64,000 nt of DNA from positions 77,240,001-77,304,000 of the forward strand of contig CM044877.1 of assembly GCA_024500155.1 (NCBI GenBank). Direction: 5' to 3'. The notes beneath the pieces were generated by a model. That model was not told the origin of the DNA and did no database searches. It was given only the letters and a program-made list of their open reading frames with translations. The translations under genes and the position numbers were made by a program. Positions 1 through 12,260 of this stretch are shown one piece after another. The DNA comes from Chenopodium formosanum (lineage: Eukaryota; Streptophyta; Magnoliopsida; Caryophyllales; Amaranthaceae). Numbering within the stretch: position 1 is the stretch's first letter; the number at the start of each line of letters is the position of its first letter.

Positions 1-43
1 TTGCTTTTGTAAAATGATATTGATTTGTAATCTTGTATAACAG

Positions 44-1253
44 GTTCTAGCGAGGTTTGAAGGCTTCCCGGGGAAGAAATTAGATGCCTTGAGGATGGCA
101 GCAGTGCTATACAAAAAACTGAATGCAACTCTATCTGAGCTACATAACTGGAAAATCGAGTCACCTCTGGCTCAGCTTCTTGATAAAGTTGAGAAATACT
201 TCAACAAGGTAACTGAAAAAGAGAGATACATTTTCATATACTTTGTAATAGTAATTGAAATCTTAGCTACTGTTGTTGTCACCACTACAACACAAAGCAC
301 AAAATTTTTGAACTGAACTTTTACTAACAGCTTCTATCAGTTCTATGTATTCATTTCAGCTTTTTGTGTACACTGTTTTAGTCTATGGCTCTTTGAAATT
401 GAAGCAATAGCCAACGGCATCTTATAGGATTTCGAAGAAATTAGCATGCTTAAAATCAATTATTTGGTGGTCTAGGGAATGAATGAAGAGGGTTATGATC
501 ATATATATAAATTAGTTACATAACAAATGCATTTGTTATTTGATTATCCAACTTAAACCAATGCATTATTCATTATAATTTACCTAATTGATTTTTATGT
601 ATCTGAAAGAAAGTGGACAAAGTCGATGGGAAATATATGTAATTGTAGAGAAGTGAAGTGAATTTATAAGCTGAAATATTGATGGATATGAATGGGAGTT
701 AGTTTAAAACATGGTACAATGAAAAGGGACAATTAAGGGGGTAATAGTTTTGTTTTGATGCAATATTTCACTAACAGAAGATTAATGCAGATTAAAGGGG
801 AAATGGAAGCCATAGAACGAACCAAAGATGAAGAAGAAAAGAAATTTCAGAGCCATGGCATCCACTTGGACTTCAACATTATCTTAAAGATCAAGGAAGC
901 TATGGTGAATGTCTCATCGAGCTGCATTGAGCTGGCTCTCAAGGTAAAAATGTAAATCAATCATTTATTTAGCTTTTTTATTGAAAAACATATTTACCCT
1001 TCTTGACTCCCTGAAATTGATTGTTTTCCACTTTCCTCCATCCTAGGAGAAGAGGGAAGCTAAGGCAGAAATAAATGATCAAACTTTGTCAAAAGCAAGA
1101 AATCGACAGAAGAAAGTAGACACTGATACTCTTTGGAGGATTTTCCAGTTCTCTTTTAAAGTGTATTCTTTTGCTGGAGGGCAAGATGAGCGCGCTGAAA
1201 GGTTGGAAAAAGAGCTAGCTATGGAGATACAGGCTGACCCCATGAAGGATTAA
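44..1253 (+). CDS. C-terminal exons of an At4g04980-like hydroxyproline-rich/CHUP1-like protein (5' part outside window)
   Basis: Three exons are read as 44-208, 791-943 and 1047-1253, each bounded by AG/GT and joining in phase 0; the stop is TAA at 1251-1253. The exon entering at 44 starts VLARFEGFP and continues without a Met start, so the N-terminus lies upstream of the window. Recognisable blocks are LAQLLDKVEKYFNK, IKGEMEAIERTKDEE and YSFAGGQDERAERL, ending in EIQADP. They match my memory of the conserved C-terminal domain of the Arabidopsis At4g04980/At1g61080 family, annotated as hydroxyproline-rich glycoprotein and related to CHUP1-type actin-binding proteins. The visible part is charged and helical, with no membrane segment. 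The molecular function of this family is not well established. The exon chain is uninterrupted, so the gene looks functional. No other family was considered a better match. Confidence 0.75.
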
Positions 1254-3370
1254 CTTATTTGTCCATTAACCAATTGCACACATAGTATTAGTCACATCTC
1301 TGCTGTACATGAATTATAAGTTAAGCTTAGTTATTTGTTCCTGATGAATCATCAATTCACAAGTTAAGGGGTGCTATGCTGCCTACTTTCCTGCAGTCTG
1401 AGATCTTAGTTGTTTTGTTTCTGATGAATATTCAACTCACAAGCCAAGAAATATTGTGATGCCTACTTCTCTGCAGAATGCAGTACATATATCAGAAGTC
1501 TAAACACTACTTCATGCAAGGTTCTTCAAATCTGAGGTTGCAATTACGAGTCAAAGTCATAGTAAAAGTATAAGTGACATGGGTCGCATGACTGTTTGTC
1601 ATAAATTTGAGTAGATGCCCACAGATTGTGCACCAGAGGGCTGCAGGATGCAATGCTATTGCAGGTCAGTGAAGATCTTCTTACAATGATGAACAAGATC
1701 AGATTGAGCCTATATTGTTCAGAAGCTAGCAAGCAACTTAACATGGAATTTGAATTTGCAGCTGTATGTGGAAAAAAAAAAAGCAATCAATGGTAGTTTC
1801 ATCGATTAACGACACTTCAGGACAAGAACTGAGGAGCAATATGAAATATCCTGAATTAAATCAGGTTGCTGAAACAGTTGGAAACATCATCTGAAGTAAA
1901 CTTTGTATTGGGAATGGGCATTGAATGTACAAAGTAAACTAAGTACTTTGGAAGAAAAGGAAAGAAAAAAAATCAAGGGGGTATAGCTTGCAACTGTACA
2001 TGCCTACTTCAATGTGTAATTAATGCTGATATAAAGAAATATGCAATCGGTCTATCTATAGATGGCAAGGTACCTGCTTGAGAAGATGTGCTCGGGCATT
2101 TGCATCATTGTATGTTCACCTGTGTGATCATAATCATAATCATAATCTTGGCTTGCAGCTTTTGTAGAGTGGCGGCATCTGGAACTATATATCTAATATC
2201 TATGTCGCATTTGCATTCATGATATTTGCACTCTCTGATGTGGCACATATCATGAACACCCTCTACAACTGCTAGCATTGCCTGTGTGAGCTCTCTTGTA
2301 AGGGATAATAATTGACAGTTGAAAGCCTGCTATCTCGCTTATCAGTATCATATAACTAGGGATGTCATTCAAGGCCTTGTAATTTCCTGCCCGTCCTAAG
2401 TATGTTCTGTTCTCTAACTGAGGTGAAGGCTAATTACGCAGGAAGTGTGCTCAGGGTTTGGCTTGCTCATATACTCCATCTACAGACCAAAAAATGGAGC
2501 ATATGCTTACAGTATCACGGTAAAAGGCCCCTCAGAACCCCTAGACATAGGCCATTGATGGAATTGAGTTACATACTAACACCAATTGTTTCCCAGAGGC
2601 TGGATCAGATCTTTCAGATGTCATCACAAACAGCTGAATCTGTCGTCAATTCCTGTGAATTATGTGACCAAGCAGATTGATAGGAGCATTTTGATATGAT
2701 TACAGCCGCCTTCAGATTATCAGCCAGCTAAGGAAATCAAGGTAGGTCATCGATCGAGAGTCTGAGCTGCTGTGGTAGAGTGGATTTCTCAGCCAAGAGG
2801 TGTCCCAAAGTATCCTGTATGCAAACTTTGCTTATGGTAATGCTTGTATTACTTGACTTTGACTACTTGTCTGCTCTTTTAATTGTGTAATGGCAATGCT
2901 TGTATTACTTCCCCTTGACAATTTGCACCGACTTATTTCCTTAAGAGCCTAGCTAAAGGAAGCTCAAATTTGCTTTCATTGCACATAAAAAATACTTTCT
3001 GCATCTAGTATCATTCATCAGTTACCAAGAGCTTATTCTGTATGCTATCAGTCACTTTAGGATACCAATGCAATGTTGCTTTTATCGCTATAAAAGATCA
3101 AATAATCAAAATTATTATTACAGGCTATAATTCATTATATTATAAATATATGTACATTATAATTAAACAATGGAAAGGTTAGAATAACATGGAAGTTAAG
3201 ACTGAAATCAAGAATTCCAAGAAAGGAACATCAGTGCACCTAAAGGATCACGAGGAAACAAAAGGCATATTGTCAAAAAAAAAACTTCACTACACCTTGA
3301 TTTATCATCCTTATTCTAGTATATGCCACTCTTTCTAAGGTTCTGGTTATTTTGAAATTCACAGCACCAA
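1254..3370. other. 3' UTR and intergenic spacer, no gene recognised
   Basis: This holds the presumed 3' UTR of the preceding gene followed by AT-rich spacer. A 92-codon open frame at 2402-2680 has no recognisable domain and no splice context, and is treated as chance. Two copies of a TTACTT/TTGACTTTG-like phrase near 2850-2920 are weak repeats. Confidence 0.5.
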
Positions 3371-4727
3371 GAAGTATCAAAGGCTGCAACGAGGAACCGA
3401 ATATTGGCTACACCAAAAGAAGCAAACATCTCCTACCTATTATTTGCTAATGAAAAGGAAAAGTACACTGAGAAGAAAAAGAGATTGGGAGAAGTTAAGG
3501 GAAGTATGGTGAACTATATATATAATATAATGGTTTGGGAAAGAAACTCAGGGAGGAGGGGGGTGGGGGTGGGGGGACCAATTCTGAAAGTAAAATAACT
3601 GCAAAAAAAGCCACAGGCTATATTGTAATCAATACTTAAACTTTACTTAAGGAATTTTAGTTCATGATTTGTTTATTATCACTCTCAGCAAATTGCGCGA
3701 ACTTTGGTTTCTTCTACTGGCATAAGTCACAACTCACAAGTAATGTCCTCTGCACTTCATCACATCCAGTTTTTGTTTAAACTTGAACAATTACATAGTT
3801 CTTTACGAAAAACAAAAGTTAGAACTAACAGAAAGATTTCTGGTGTGCCGGTATTCAAGCTGCAGGCCTTAAAGAGAAGGGAAGACAGTCCTTTAAAGGG
3901 ATTAATAAGAAGGTGCATCTCAGCTTATGATAAACACCAGTTTCGAAGTTGTGAACTTGCAGAAAATCATGCTAACAAGTCAGTAAAGGGTGATGAAGCA
4001 GAGAAGAAAGAACTTGTAAATATGATACAAAGCTCACAGTAAGTTTTTAAACCACAATCACTATAAAATATTTTACATAGATTGCTTGAAATTTTGCTAT
4101 AAGAGTTGAATTTTTGGCAGAAGTAATGTCCAAGATTCTAGCTTGCATCACTACGAGTTCTAAACATTTGAACGGGGCAGAGCTGCTTATACTATTTTTT
4201 AGACAAATTTTACTGCTGCAGAGCTGCTTATACTATTTTTTACTGCTGAAACTGTGTATATATGCAGGTTACAGGACATCAGTGGCGATGACAGTAATGG
4301 AAATAGCAGCAGGGGCAATGGCAACAACAATGGAAATGGAGGAAAAGACGGAGGTGATGAAGGCCAAGAATGCAATGATCAAGATAAGTTTCCAGGAGTC
4401 GAGTGGTGGTTGTGGTGGAAGTGGCAACAAGCCTGCAGTAAAACAGGATATGACAGTACTCGATCCAACATGTGGCCGGTGGATGCAGCAATCCAAGCAG
4501 TAGCCAATGAGGTGTTGGAACCAGCAGTTCAAGCTATAGTACTGAAACCAATCAAGCAGCATGTAAATATAGATAGGTTTGTTTTGGTACTAGTGTTTGT
4601 AGCCTTGTTGATTTCAACCATACAAATGGTTGCAGGACTTGCAGTAGTGTCTACGACGATTTCATTTGCAGGTCTAGCAGTAATTGCCTTGGCAATTACA
4701 TGGCGGCCTTGGAAAAAGGAGGGGTAG
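3371..4727 (+). CDS. unrecognised gene with C-terminal membrane segment(s), at least two exons
   Basis: Two exons fit together: 3689-4038 (acceptor CTCTCAG, donor GTAAGT, phase 2) and 4268-4727 (acceptor TATGCAG, stop TAG). The joined codon is CAG, followed by LQDISGDD. A possible upstream exon at about 3371-3506 (encoding RNRILATPKEANISYLLF, lysine-rich after that) is less certain, and the start is not located. The encoded C-terminal half has a Gly/Asn-rich stretch (GNSSRGNGNNNGNGG), a Trp-rich patch (VEWWLWWKWQQ), then WPVDAAIQAVANEV. It ends with two adjacent hydrophobic segments of about 20 residues each, starting FVLVLVFVALLIS and ISFAGLAVIALAI, and a short basic tail. The two segments suggest a tail-anchored or hairpin membrane protein; that is inference. 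I do not recognise the family. It lies downstream of, and in the same direction as, the first gene. Confidence 0.5.
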
Positions 4728-7028
4728 ACTAAGCTAGTATTTCTTATCACAAGTAACTTTTGTTGAATATACCATCAAGAAATTGGTGTAAAGTAGAACC
4801 TTCATATCCAATGCGAATTATAAATCAGACATTTTGCCTTCTCTATTCGTGATGACGTCTCAATCCGTAAACTTTCATTTGTGCATAACAAACACTATGT
4901 TGTCTCATACTCCTTACATTAATATGAACAATCCAAATATTATTGATACAATGCATTTCAATTTTTTAGTGCATCAGTGTATTTTTCATTCACGAAACCA
5001 TGACTGTTTTTCAAAATTAAAATTAAATACATAAATGGTTTTATTAGAGGGATTTAATTCCCCATATAAACAAATTTTGTTTATCAGGGGGTATAATTGT
5101 CTTTTCAAGTACCAGTAGAGGGGTATATACGTCTTTTCATATACTATTTGAGGGGTACATGTGTAATTTCCTCACCAAACAGTAAAAGCAAAAAACAAAC
5201 AGTAATTGGACTGCTTACCAAAAATACTGAATAAATGACTCTGCTTTTTCAATACCATTTTTGTTTATCTGGCAGATTAACTTGTATTTTCCCGTTTTAT
5301 TGGTAACGCCTACTCCGTATAATATTTGCAATTAATACTCAACAATCAACACCTTTAAGTTTTTTGTGCTACTATGTTATTGGACCACATCGTTACAAAG
5401 TCCTTTTTTTTAAAAAAAATAATACAAAGTCCATTTACTCCAATTACCATTACCATTATTGTATTAAATAAAAAACTCCAATTACCATTACTAGATTCAC
5501 TACAATTTTGACTATTGTTGATATAACTGATGACCGAAATAAATGACGGTGCATTAGCCTTGTTATATAAAGCTTAGCCAATTGTCTAGGGTTTATTATT
5601 ATCAGCCGTATTCACATTTTTTTTAGATCGGTTCATCTACAAACTAAGATGCTACAAAGTATGATTTTTTCTACTTGTTACCAACTTATGAGAGGTGTCA
5701 TGATGCACCAATGCAACGTTTGCTTCAGGATTTTGACGGTCTTATTATCGCCTTTTGGATCTTATTATATTGATGTTATTTCAACTTCGACCCTGGTTTC
5801 CTGTCTAAATCATCTATTATTTCACATTTGTTTTGTTCCATGTGTGCACAAGGTATAATTTCATTCCCAACTTATAACCCTACTGTAATGTCCAATTCAG
5901 CTATATATATTGTTTCTGTTTTATTATGAAATTTTATGTCTTATAATATTATATTATGTGTTTATATCTATGAAAGACTATTTCATGGCTACAAGAATTG
6001 AGTCACTATAATTAGTTTTAATTTTGGCTCTATATTTATTTTTAAATGATCTATCTTATCCATCCATCCATCAAACTGACTTTTATTTTTTTAAATTATA
6101 AAAGAAATAAAAAGTATTAACAAAATAAAAAAAAAAAAAACATAATTATTAATAGCTGTTTTTAAATTTCTGAAAGGAAATAAAAAAAAATTTAAAAAAA
6201 AAAAAATTCACCAGTCTCCTTATTGCCATACCTGCAAGTTCTAAAGTTTGAAACAAGTATATCCTCTTACTTTATAAATTTAAAATTTTTCTAAAATAGA
6301 AATGTACCTTTATTTGAAGCTCTCACTTGATTATTCTCTTAATCCATTTTAAGTACTCCGTATATTTTATTATGTGAGGTCCTTGTTGCCTCTATAAAAA
6401 TAAAAAAAATAAAAAAAAAAAAACAGAGGAAATATTAATTAATTTGTAGTCTCAAAAATCAACACTAGAAGTTTTCATACAGAGTACTCCGTATTATCTT
6501 AACGATATTGATGAAGACGGTATAATTTGAGATGATGATGGCTTTGTTGATGACTTGTTGTGTGTGTAGGATGCGTACATAACATTAATTATTGATTTCT
6601 TGCATCATATGAAGTTCTGAATATCATTATTATTACTGTCTAATGATTCCTGTATATATAATTGCAGATGCTTTTTCTTCCATTTACTTTAATTCAAGTT
6701 CAGTTTACTTGTTAATTTGCATTTCTATGCCAAAATTTTAAGATGTTGTCTTAGAGTTTCCCATTATAAAATTTGATCTTAAGGGTATGAATAGCATATG
6801 TTTGATATATTTCGCAATGTAAATAGGTTTGGTAGCTTTTTCTGTGTTGGAAATTATTTAGTAAAAGATAGCAAATAGTTTTGTGACCTTTTTTAGTGTT
6901 TGGACCAAGTGATTAGGATGACTATAAGTAGTATTAGGCATTTGATGACTTAGTTTTGTGACTATAAGTAACTTGTCAAAAAAAAAAAAAAAAAAAAATA
7001 TAAGTAGTATTAGTCATGTTTTTTCTAA
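4728..7028. other. AT-rich intergenic spacer
   Basis: No coding region is supported. It contains A/T homopolymer runs (about 6128-6140, 6180-6206, 6403-6422, 6978-6998) and ACTCCGTAT-type motifs near 6355 and 6485. The phrase ATAAGTAGTATTAG occurs on both sides of the last A-run, which may mark a decayed retroposon. Confidence 0.5.
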
Positions 7029-7060
7029 CTAGTTGTGCCATCGCGCGCGATGTGCGCGAT
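7029..7060 (-). other. Helitron 3' terminus (hairpin plus CTAG)
   Basis: CTAG occupies 7029-7032. Bases 7040-7046 (ATCGCGC) pair perfectly with 7054-7060 (GCGCGAT) around a 7-nt loop, and the stem stands 7 nt from CTAG. The host base next to it reads as T on the minus strand, as expected for insertion between A and T. Confidence 0.85.
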
Positions 7061-7204
7061 AGCCCAATTCACACGTATTGGATCGAAATAAATCGAACGT
7101 TTTAAAGGACACAAATTAAGGATTTGTTGTGTTCGGTGGTATAAATGGCCGGGGTTGTTGCTACTTAACATGGATATAATACGTTATGCAATCTTTAGTT
7201 TAGT

Positions 7205-7453
7205 GGATAGTGTGAATAGTGTGAACGTTATAATAGAAATTAATTTTACAGTACTAAACTTTTTTTTTACTAAACTTAAATTATTTTTACTATATTGAAA
7301 TTATTTTTACCGAATAATATTTGATTGATTTGTTAAAAAAAATCCGTCTAAAAAAATTGATAAGTTATGTTAAGTCAACTTTTCAATCAAAAATACTTCC
7401 TTTGTTATGGAATTATTGCACCAATTATAATTTTAACACTATTCACACTATCC
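7205..7453. repeat. MITE-like inverted-repeat element inside the Helitron
   Basis: The ends begin GGATAGTGTGAATAGTGT on one strand and the same on the other, and extend about 30 bp with mismatches. The interior is AT-rich and non-coding. A 30-odd-bp direct repeat (AATACGTTATGCAATCTTT and onward) occurs at 7176-7207 and again at 7499-7530. It overlaps the left edge and lies just outside the right edge, longer than a normal TSD. The transposon superfamily is not assigned. Confidence 0.5.
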
Positions 7454-7906
7454 ATGTTAGATGGATATAATGTTTGATGAAAAGGTAATGATTAGAAATA
7501 ATACGTTATGCAATCTTTAGTTTAGTGGATATCGGGGTAGTTTATGTCTGATTTTTTGTTACATTTTTGTAAAACAGGTCTTTAAAGTAATAGTTCGGCG
7601 TATCTATAAAATTGGAGACTCGATTGACACGCGTGTATAAATATTGTGCATGTAGGGAAGGTTATGAAAAGCTATTTTCTATTTTTAGATTGTTTAAGAG
7701 TACGTACACCAAAGTTGTACTTTGGAAGTCTTAAGGTCTATATTCTTTTGGATGTTGTCATGATTGTTGAAACTGCTACTAGATTGGTCAATTGATGTAC
7801 TTGGGTTGCGTGGTCCATAAATTCTGCTTTGCCTTTCTTGTCTGTTTTTCAGTCTTCTTTTTCTATTTCCTTTTCTCCTAAAAAACTAATTTCTTCTCGC
7901 GCAACA

Positions 7907-8560
7907 ATGGCTAGTACTGACAGTACTGCTACTTCTGGGAGGGTGTTTACACCTCCGATTTGGAGACCAAATGAATTGAGATCAAAGGAAGAGAATGCTG
8001 CAAGCTTTCGTGCGTATGTGACAGATTTAACGGAGAAGATGAACAGTCACTTGGAATTTCTAAAACAAGAAATTTCAAGAGCAGGGAAAGGCAAAAAGGA
8101 AAAAGGGGAATCCAGTAGGAAGAGAAAAAGAGAAATTGAGAGAGATGGCTGTGGAGACTGGCCTGTGATTATTATTGAATCAGAAAGCGAAAAACTTCTA
8201 AATGATCCTAAAGAAGGAGGTGAGGAAGAAGGGAACGAGGAGGATGCTAGAGGGAAAAATACGGCTGAGGAAGATGGTAAGAAAGAAGGAGGTGAGTCAG
8301 AAGAAGGGGAAGATACTGAAGAAGAAGAGGAGACCGAGGAAGATGATGAGAATGCTGAAAGTGATATGAATTCTGAGTCTGAAACTCGGAGCGAGGAAAA
8401 AGCTGTTGCAGAGTCTGATGTATCGTTCGGGTCAGAGAGTTATGAGCATGACGATGATGATGATGACAGCGGCGCAAAGTCTGATTCGGGGAATTACCAG
8501 GGAGCAAATGAAGAGACAAGCGAAGACTCTTCGATGTTTGCCATGAAAATTCCCGATTGA
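7907..8560 (+). CDS. acidic, low-complexity protein of unknown function (217 aa)
   Basis: The ATG at 7907 sits in GCAACAATGGCT, a good plant start context; the open frame extends upstream to 7829 but has no other ATG. Residues 1-70 (MASTDSTATSGRVFTPPIW onward) have mixed composition with a helical stretch (SFRAYVTDLTEKMNSHLEF). Next come a basic cluster (SSRKRKREIER, a likely nuclear localisation signal), a long Glu/Asp/Ser-rich tail with an aspartate run near residue 190, and the end MFAMKIPD. The composition resembles acidic histone-chaperone-like or nucleolar tails, but no family is recognised. It lies within the Helitron, about 0.85 kb from its 3' end and opposite in direction to the Rep/helicase and RPA genes. 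It could be a captured host gene or an element-specific ORF. Confidence 0.55.
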   Translation: MASTDSTATSGRVFTPPIWRPNELRSKEENAASFRAYVTDLTEKMNSHLEFLKQEISRAGKGKKEKGESSRKRKREIERDGCGDWPVIIIESESEKLLNDPKEGGEEEGNEEDARGKNTAEEDGKKEGGESEEGEDTEEEEETEEDDENAESDMNSESETRSEEKAVAESDVSFGSESYEHDDDDDDSGAKSDSGNYQGANEETSEDSSMFAMKIPD

Positions 8561-9401
8561 AAGTTAGTTGTAAAGAATTAGACACCATTGTTGTTTTTTG
8601 TTTGCTGATGGTGTGGTGTTTTTTGGCTAGATTTCAGAAATGTTAGTAGATTTAAAGTCTGCCAGGGGGTTTATTTTAGTGGTAGAGTATAGTAAATTTG
8701 TTAGGAGTGAATGGCTTGTAAATTGGTTAGATAAGTATGTAAGTAGGCTGTAAAGATCAACTATCTAATGGAATATGAAAGTATGTTGCATTTTGAAGTG
8801 CTGATGGTATCTCCTTAGCTGTCTTAGATTTTATATTTGTTATATTAGATATTATCTGGTAATTAAAACATCCAAAGTATTTAACTAACCATAATAATAA
8901 TAATATTTTGCATTATATTTACATAATAAGCTTGCTTTACTTGCTTACAATAGTAAAGCAGTAGCAGCTTGTTCTTTCAAAAGCACATAATGTCTGATGC
9001 TTGATGATCTAGAGCCTTGCTAGTAATCAGGCTGCAAAAGCTAACTAATTACAACAACTTTCCTAGTCTAGTACTTTAAAATGTGGTGTTATATAGGAAC
9101 ATGGACTGTGATAGAACTTGTTCCTATTCAAAGCCACATTTTCTAAAAGGCTAAACGATAATGCATACTCATTTAGTTGAGGTTGCATTATTTCAAAAGA
9201 AGTAGTCTAGGTATATCTACTTCTGATGTAAGCCATTGGATGCAAAAGCTATATACACTAAAGCAAAGCCGATCTAAGATGGAAGTAACATGATGCAAAA
9301 AATTTAAGCTTGTAGTCTAGCCGCAAGGAGTAGATATATTAGGAAACATTTATAGATGAAGCTGTTACCCAACTGATCTGCATTATCTGGTTTATTTCCT
9401 T

Positions 9402-12260
9402 TTATATGTCTTCATCAGACTCATCATTTGGAAAGACGAGGGCTCGACGCATGGTTTGCTTTTCCTGCTTAATGCCTTTTGTTTTCCCTGCAATACTTTC
9501 TTCTCCATCGATGCTAGCAGCTTTTCCTTTGAGAACAGAACGAGCAATTTGTTCTGCTTCTTTTGCCTTGATGGGGTCAGAAATCTTTTCTGTTGGCTGT
9601 GTTATTGCTTCAAGGACATCCTTTGCTGGTGTAGTAACAACAGTCTCATCATCATCATTAGATCTCTTTCTCTTTTGTCCAGAATCTCCAGTCTGAGATT
9701 GAGCAGCCTGATCTGCTGCAGCCATTGTCTCTGCTAAAATGCATGCATCTTCCTCTTCTTGACTCCAGACTGCTGAACCAAAAGCTTGAACAGTTTCCTT
9801 CTTGATTGTTTTGCTCAGAACTTCTGCATCAATTGGTTTTTTGCCATCACCTGTGCCAGTACATGCATGTGCAGCATCACCTGCTGGGTCAGCAGCATTG
9901 GCTGTAAGTGCAGCAGCATTGGTTGCAGGCACAGAACGACTGGCTGTTGTGCTACTACCTGCTCCAGCAGCTGTGTCGAGGTCTTCCATTACAACAGCTT
10001 TTAGACCCCATTGGAGAACCTTATTTTGTTCCAAGGCAGTAGTAGGACCAATTTTGATAAGAAAATATGTGTTTGCTAGTTTGAGAGCAATTTCGTTAAA
10101 CCTATCAGTTTGTTCCTGCAATATAAATAACATTGCCTTAGGCACGAAAAGAATTGCACATGCTAGCATGATTTTAAAGCAGTTAAGTATCTACCAATAT
10201 TTTCATCTGATAGAGATCTTCAGCTGACACTCCAAGTAATGGAATGCAGTTTTCAGTAAATGCAGTGAACTGTAATGCTCCAGTTCCATCCGAGACATTG
10301 AAAGTGATTGTTGCTCTGCAGGAACTTATAAGTTAGTATATGCTTGCTGCAGCTATATATAGAATTTGAAGACTACAATAATTTTACGGTGAAGCTCTCC
10401 CTTTTTTTTTACCTGTATGTAGCAGATACTTCATTTCTTCCACAAGCTATGCAGTTAAAGCTTTCCCCAACATTCAAGTATGTGCGCTTACCACAGTGAG
10501 AACATCCAATGTATGCCCTGAGCTTTTCAAATGCAAGATCTAGTGCTACAACCCTCAGCCAATAGAATTCTTGTGGAAGTGTTGTTGTTGCCTATATTAT
10601 GATATAATTGATAATATTATTGTGTGGATAGATGTTAGTTTCTTACATAACTGAAAGTATTTGTTTAGATATAGGGAATGTTTACAGGATAGAAACTATG
10701 ATGAATATATAGATATGCTAATTATTGAGTGAAAATGAATTCTTTCAATACTTGGGTTTTATGCTAAAAGTGTTGATGTGTAATGAAGACATTTTAGTTC
10801 GAGGTTAGCTATATCATGCAATGTATGCTTAAGCTCTTACTGCACCGACAATGTAAAATGAAATGATATCACTTGGATATTTTTAAGATAATTTAGAATA
10901 ATGATAGTATATATACCTTTTTTGTTCTGATGCGCTCTATGGTGGTTAAAATCCTCTCAGTAGGTGGATTCCAAGCAGCTGTAACTCTGTTTTGTTGATC
11001 AATCAATACACATCGATGCTTCCTTGCCCTGTTATCAAAACATGTGCTGCTTATTACTTGGAATACTATTATAAGAATTTAAATGTAGCTATGAATTTAA
11101 TGAAGAAAGTTTGCATTAGTATACCACTCAGCCAGTGCTGCTGCCTTTTCACCTTCAGGTTCTCTGATTATCTCAGTAGACATGGTTGATTCAATCTGAA
11201 AGCCTGTAATTTTAGGACAATATTAGGTGCATATCATGTTATTAATGCTGTGTAAATTAGGTCAGGTTAAGCAAATGGTTTTCATGTTGTATCATGAGCT
11301 ACCTTTACGAGTGATAGGACGTAGGGCTGTTATTCCTATAACTCTAAACAGGTCACTGTCCGATACAAGAGTCTCACATTCTGGTCCAGACAAATCATTC
11401 CACGTGCAAACCTTCACTGGCTGATCAGTGCTGAAAATACATAGATATAGATACATAAATATTTCACTTTGAGGATAAGTGATTGTGGAATATACATGCT
11501 TATTTATCTAAGTAGTAGATGCAATTACCTATGATCTATCACCATTAAGTCGCGCACAAAGGACTCCTTATTTAGAGTTGTCACAATCTTTCTTGCTTCT
11601 TTTGCAACATACAACACAATAACAAGTACATCTACATCAAAGAGAAAAGTGTAAATAGCTTTTAAGTGATAAGCAAGATATATACATGCACATATTGTAT
11701 ATAGAAGCACAAATGGATTGGAAAAGAAGCTCAGATTTATTGTGTACCATGTCTAGCATCATCATCAGCAACTCTTGGAATAGAAGCAAGGGATTGGTAT
11801 TTTGGAAAGACTATTTCTCCTTCAGGATCCAAGGATTGAATGACAGTTCTACTTCCCAATACCATCTGAAATGGAAGATCTGATTCCTTCTGTCTATATT
11901 GGGGATCAAGTGGTCTAACCAAGGCATTAGCAATGTCATAATTGCCTCTAAACAGAATCACATGTTTATACGCTTCAACTTGATCACCAAAGAGTGTGAG
12001 CTTCATGCGATTTTTCTAGTACACAAAACACAACAAGAACATGTAATCACACATCTACACATAATGATCTATAGAAAGCATATTGTGCATTTGCATGTGG
12101 ACTATTTAGAATATACCTTGTCATCCTGCACTATTATGTACTGGTATATGATCTTCTTTTCAGATTTTTGCGGCCGACCTTTTTCTGCAATAAAGACCTT
12201 TACTTTAAACGATTTGCTTGACGCGTTAAGTTCATTAAGAAACCGTCGTTGAGGTGCCAT
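9402..12260 (-). CDS. RPA70-like single-stranded DNA-binding protein of the Helitron, nine exons, apparently intact (615 aa)
   Basis: Exons on the minus strand are 12260-12117, 12015-11748, 11631-11529, 11430-11303, 11203-11125, 11028-10917, 10591-10413, 10315-10195 and 10115-9402. All have GT-AG borders and every phase matches, giving 1848 nt. The start ATG is at 12260 (MAPQRRFLNELN). Family hallmarks are OB-fold phrases (MKLTLFGDQ, VCTWNDLSG, ATITFNVSDGTGALQ) and a CxxC-x13-CxxC zinc ribbon (Cys308, 311, 325, 328), as in DBD-C of RPA70. The last exon adds an Ala/Thr-rich, then basic (GQKRKRSNDDD) tail. Plant Helitrons commonly carry such genes; the protein would coat single-stranded DNA during rolling-circle transposition (inference from the family). 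It is downstream of, and in the same direction as, the Rep/helicase. Its intactness contrasts with the decayed Rep/helicase. Confidence 0.85.

Noticed and set aside
9406..10227. Plus-strand open frames at 9406-9737 and 9802-10227
   Set aside because: They are antisense shadows of the well-supported last exons of the RPA-like gene.
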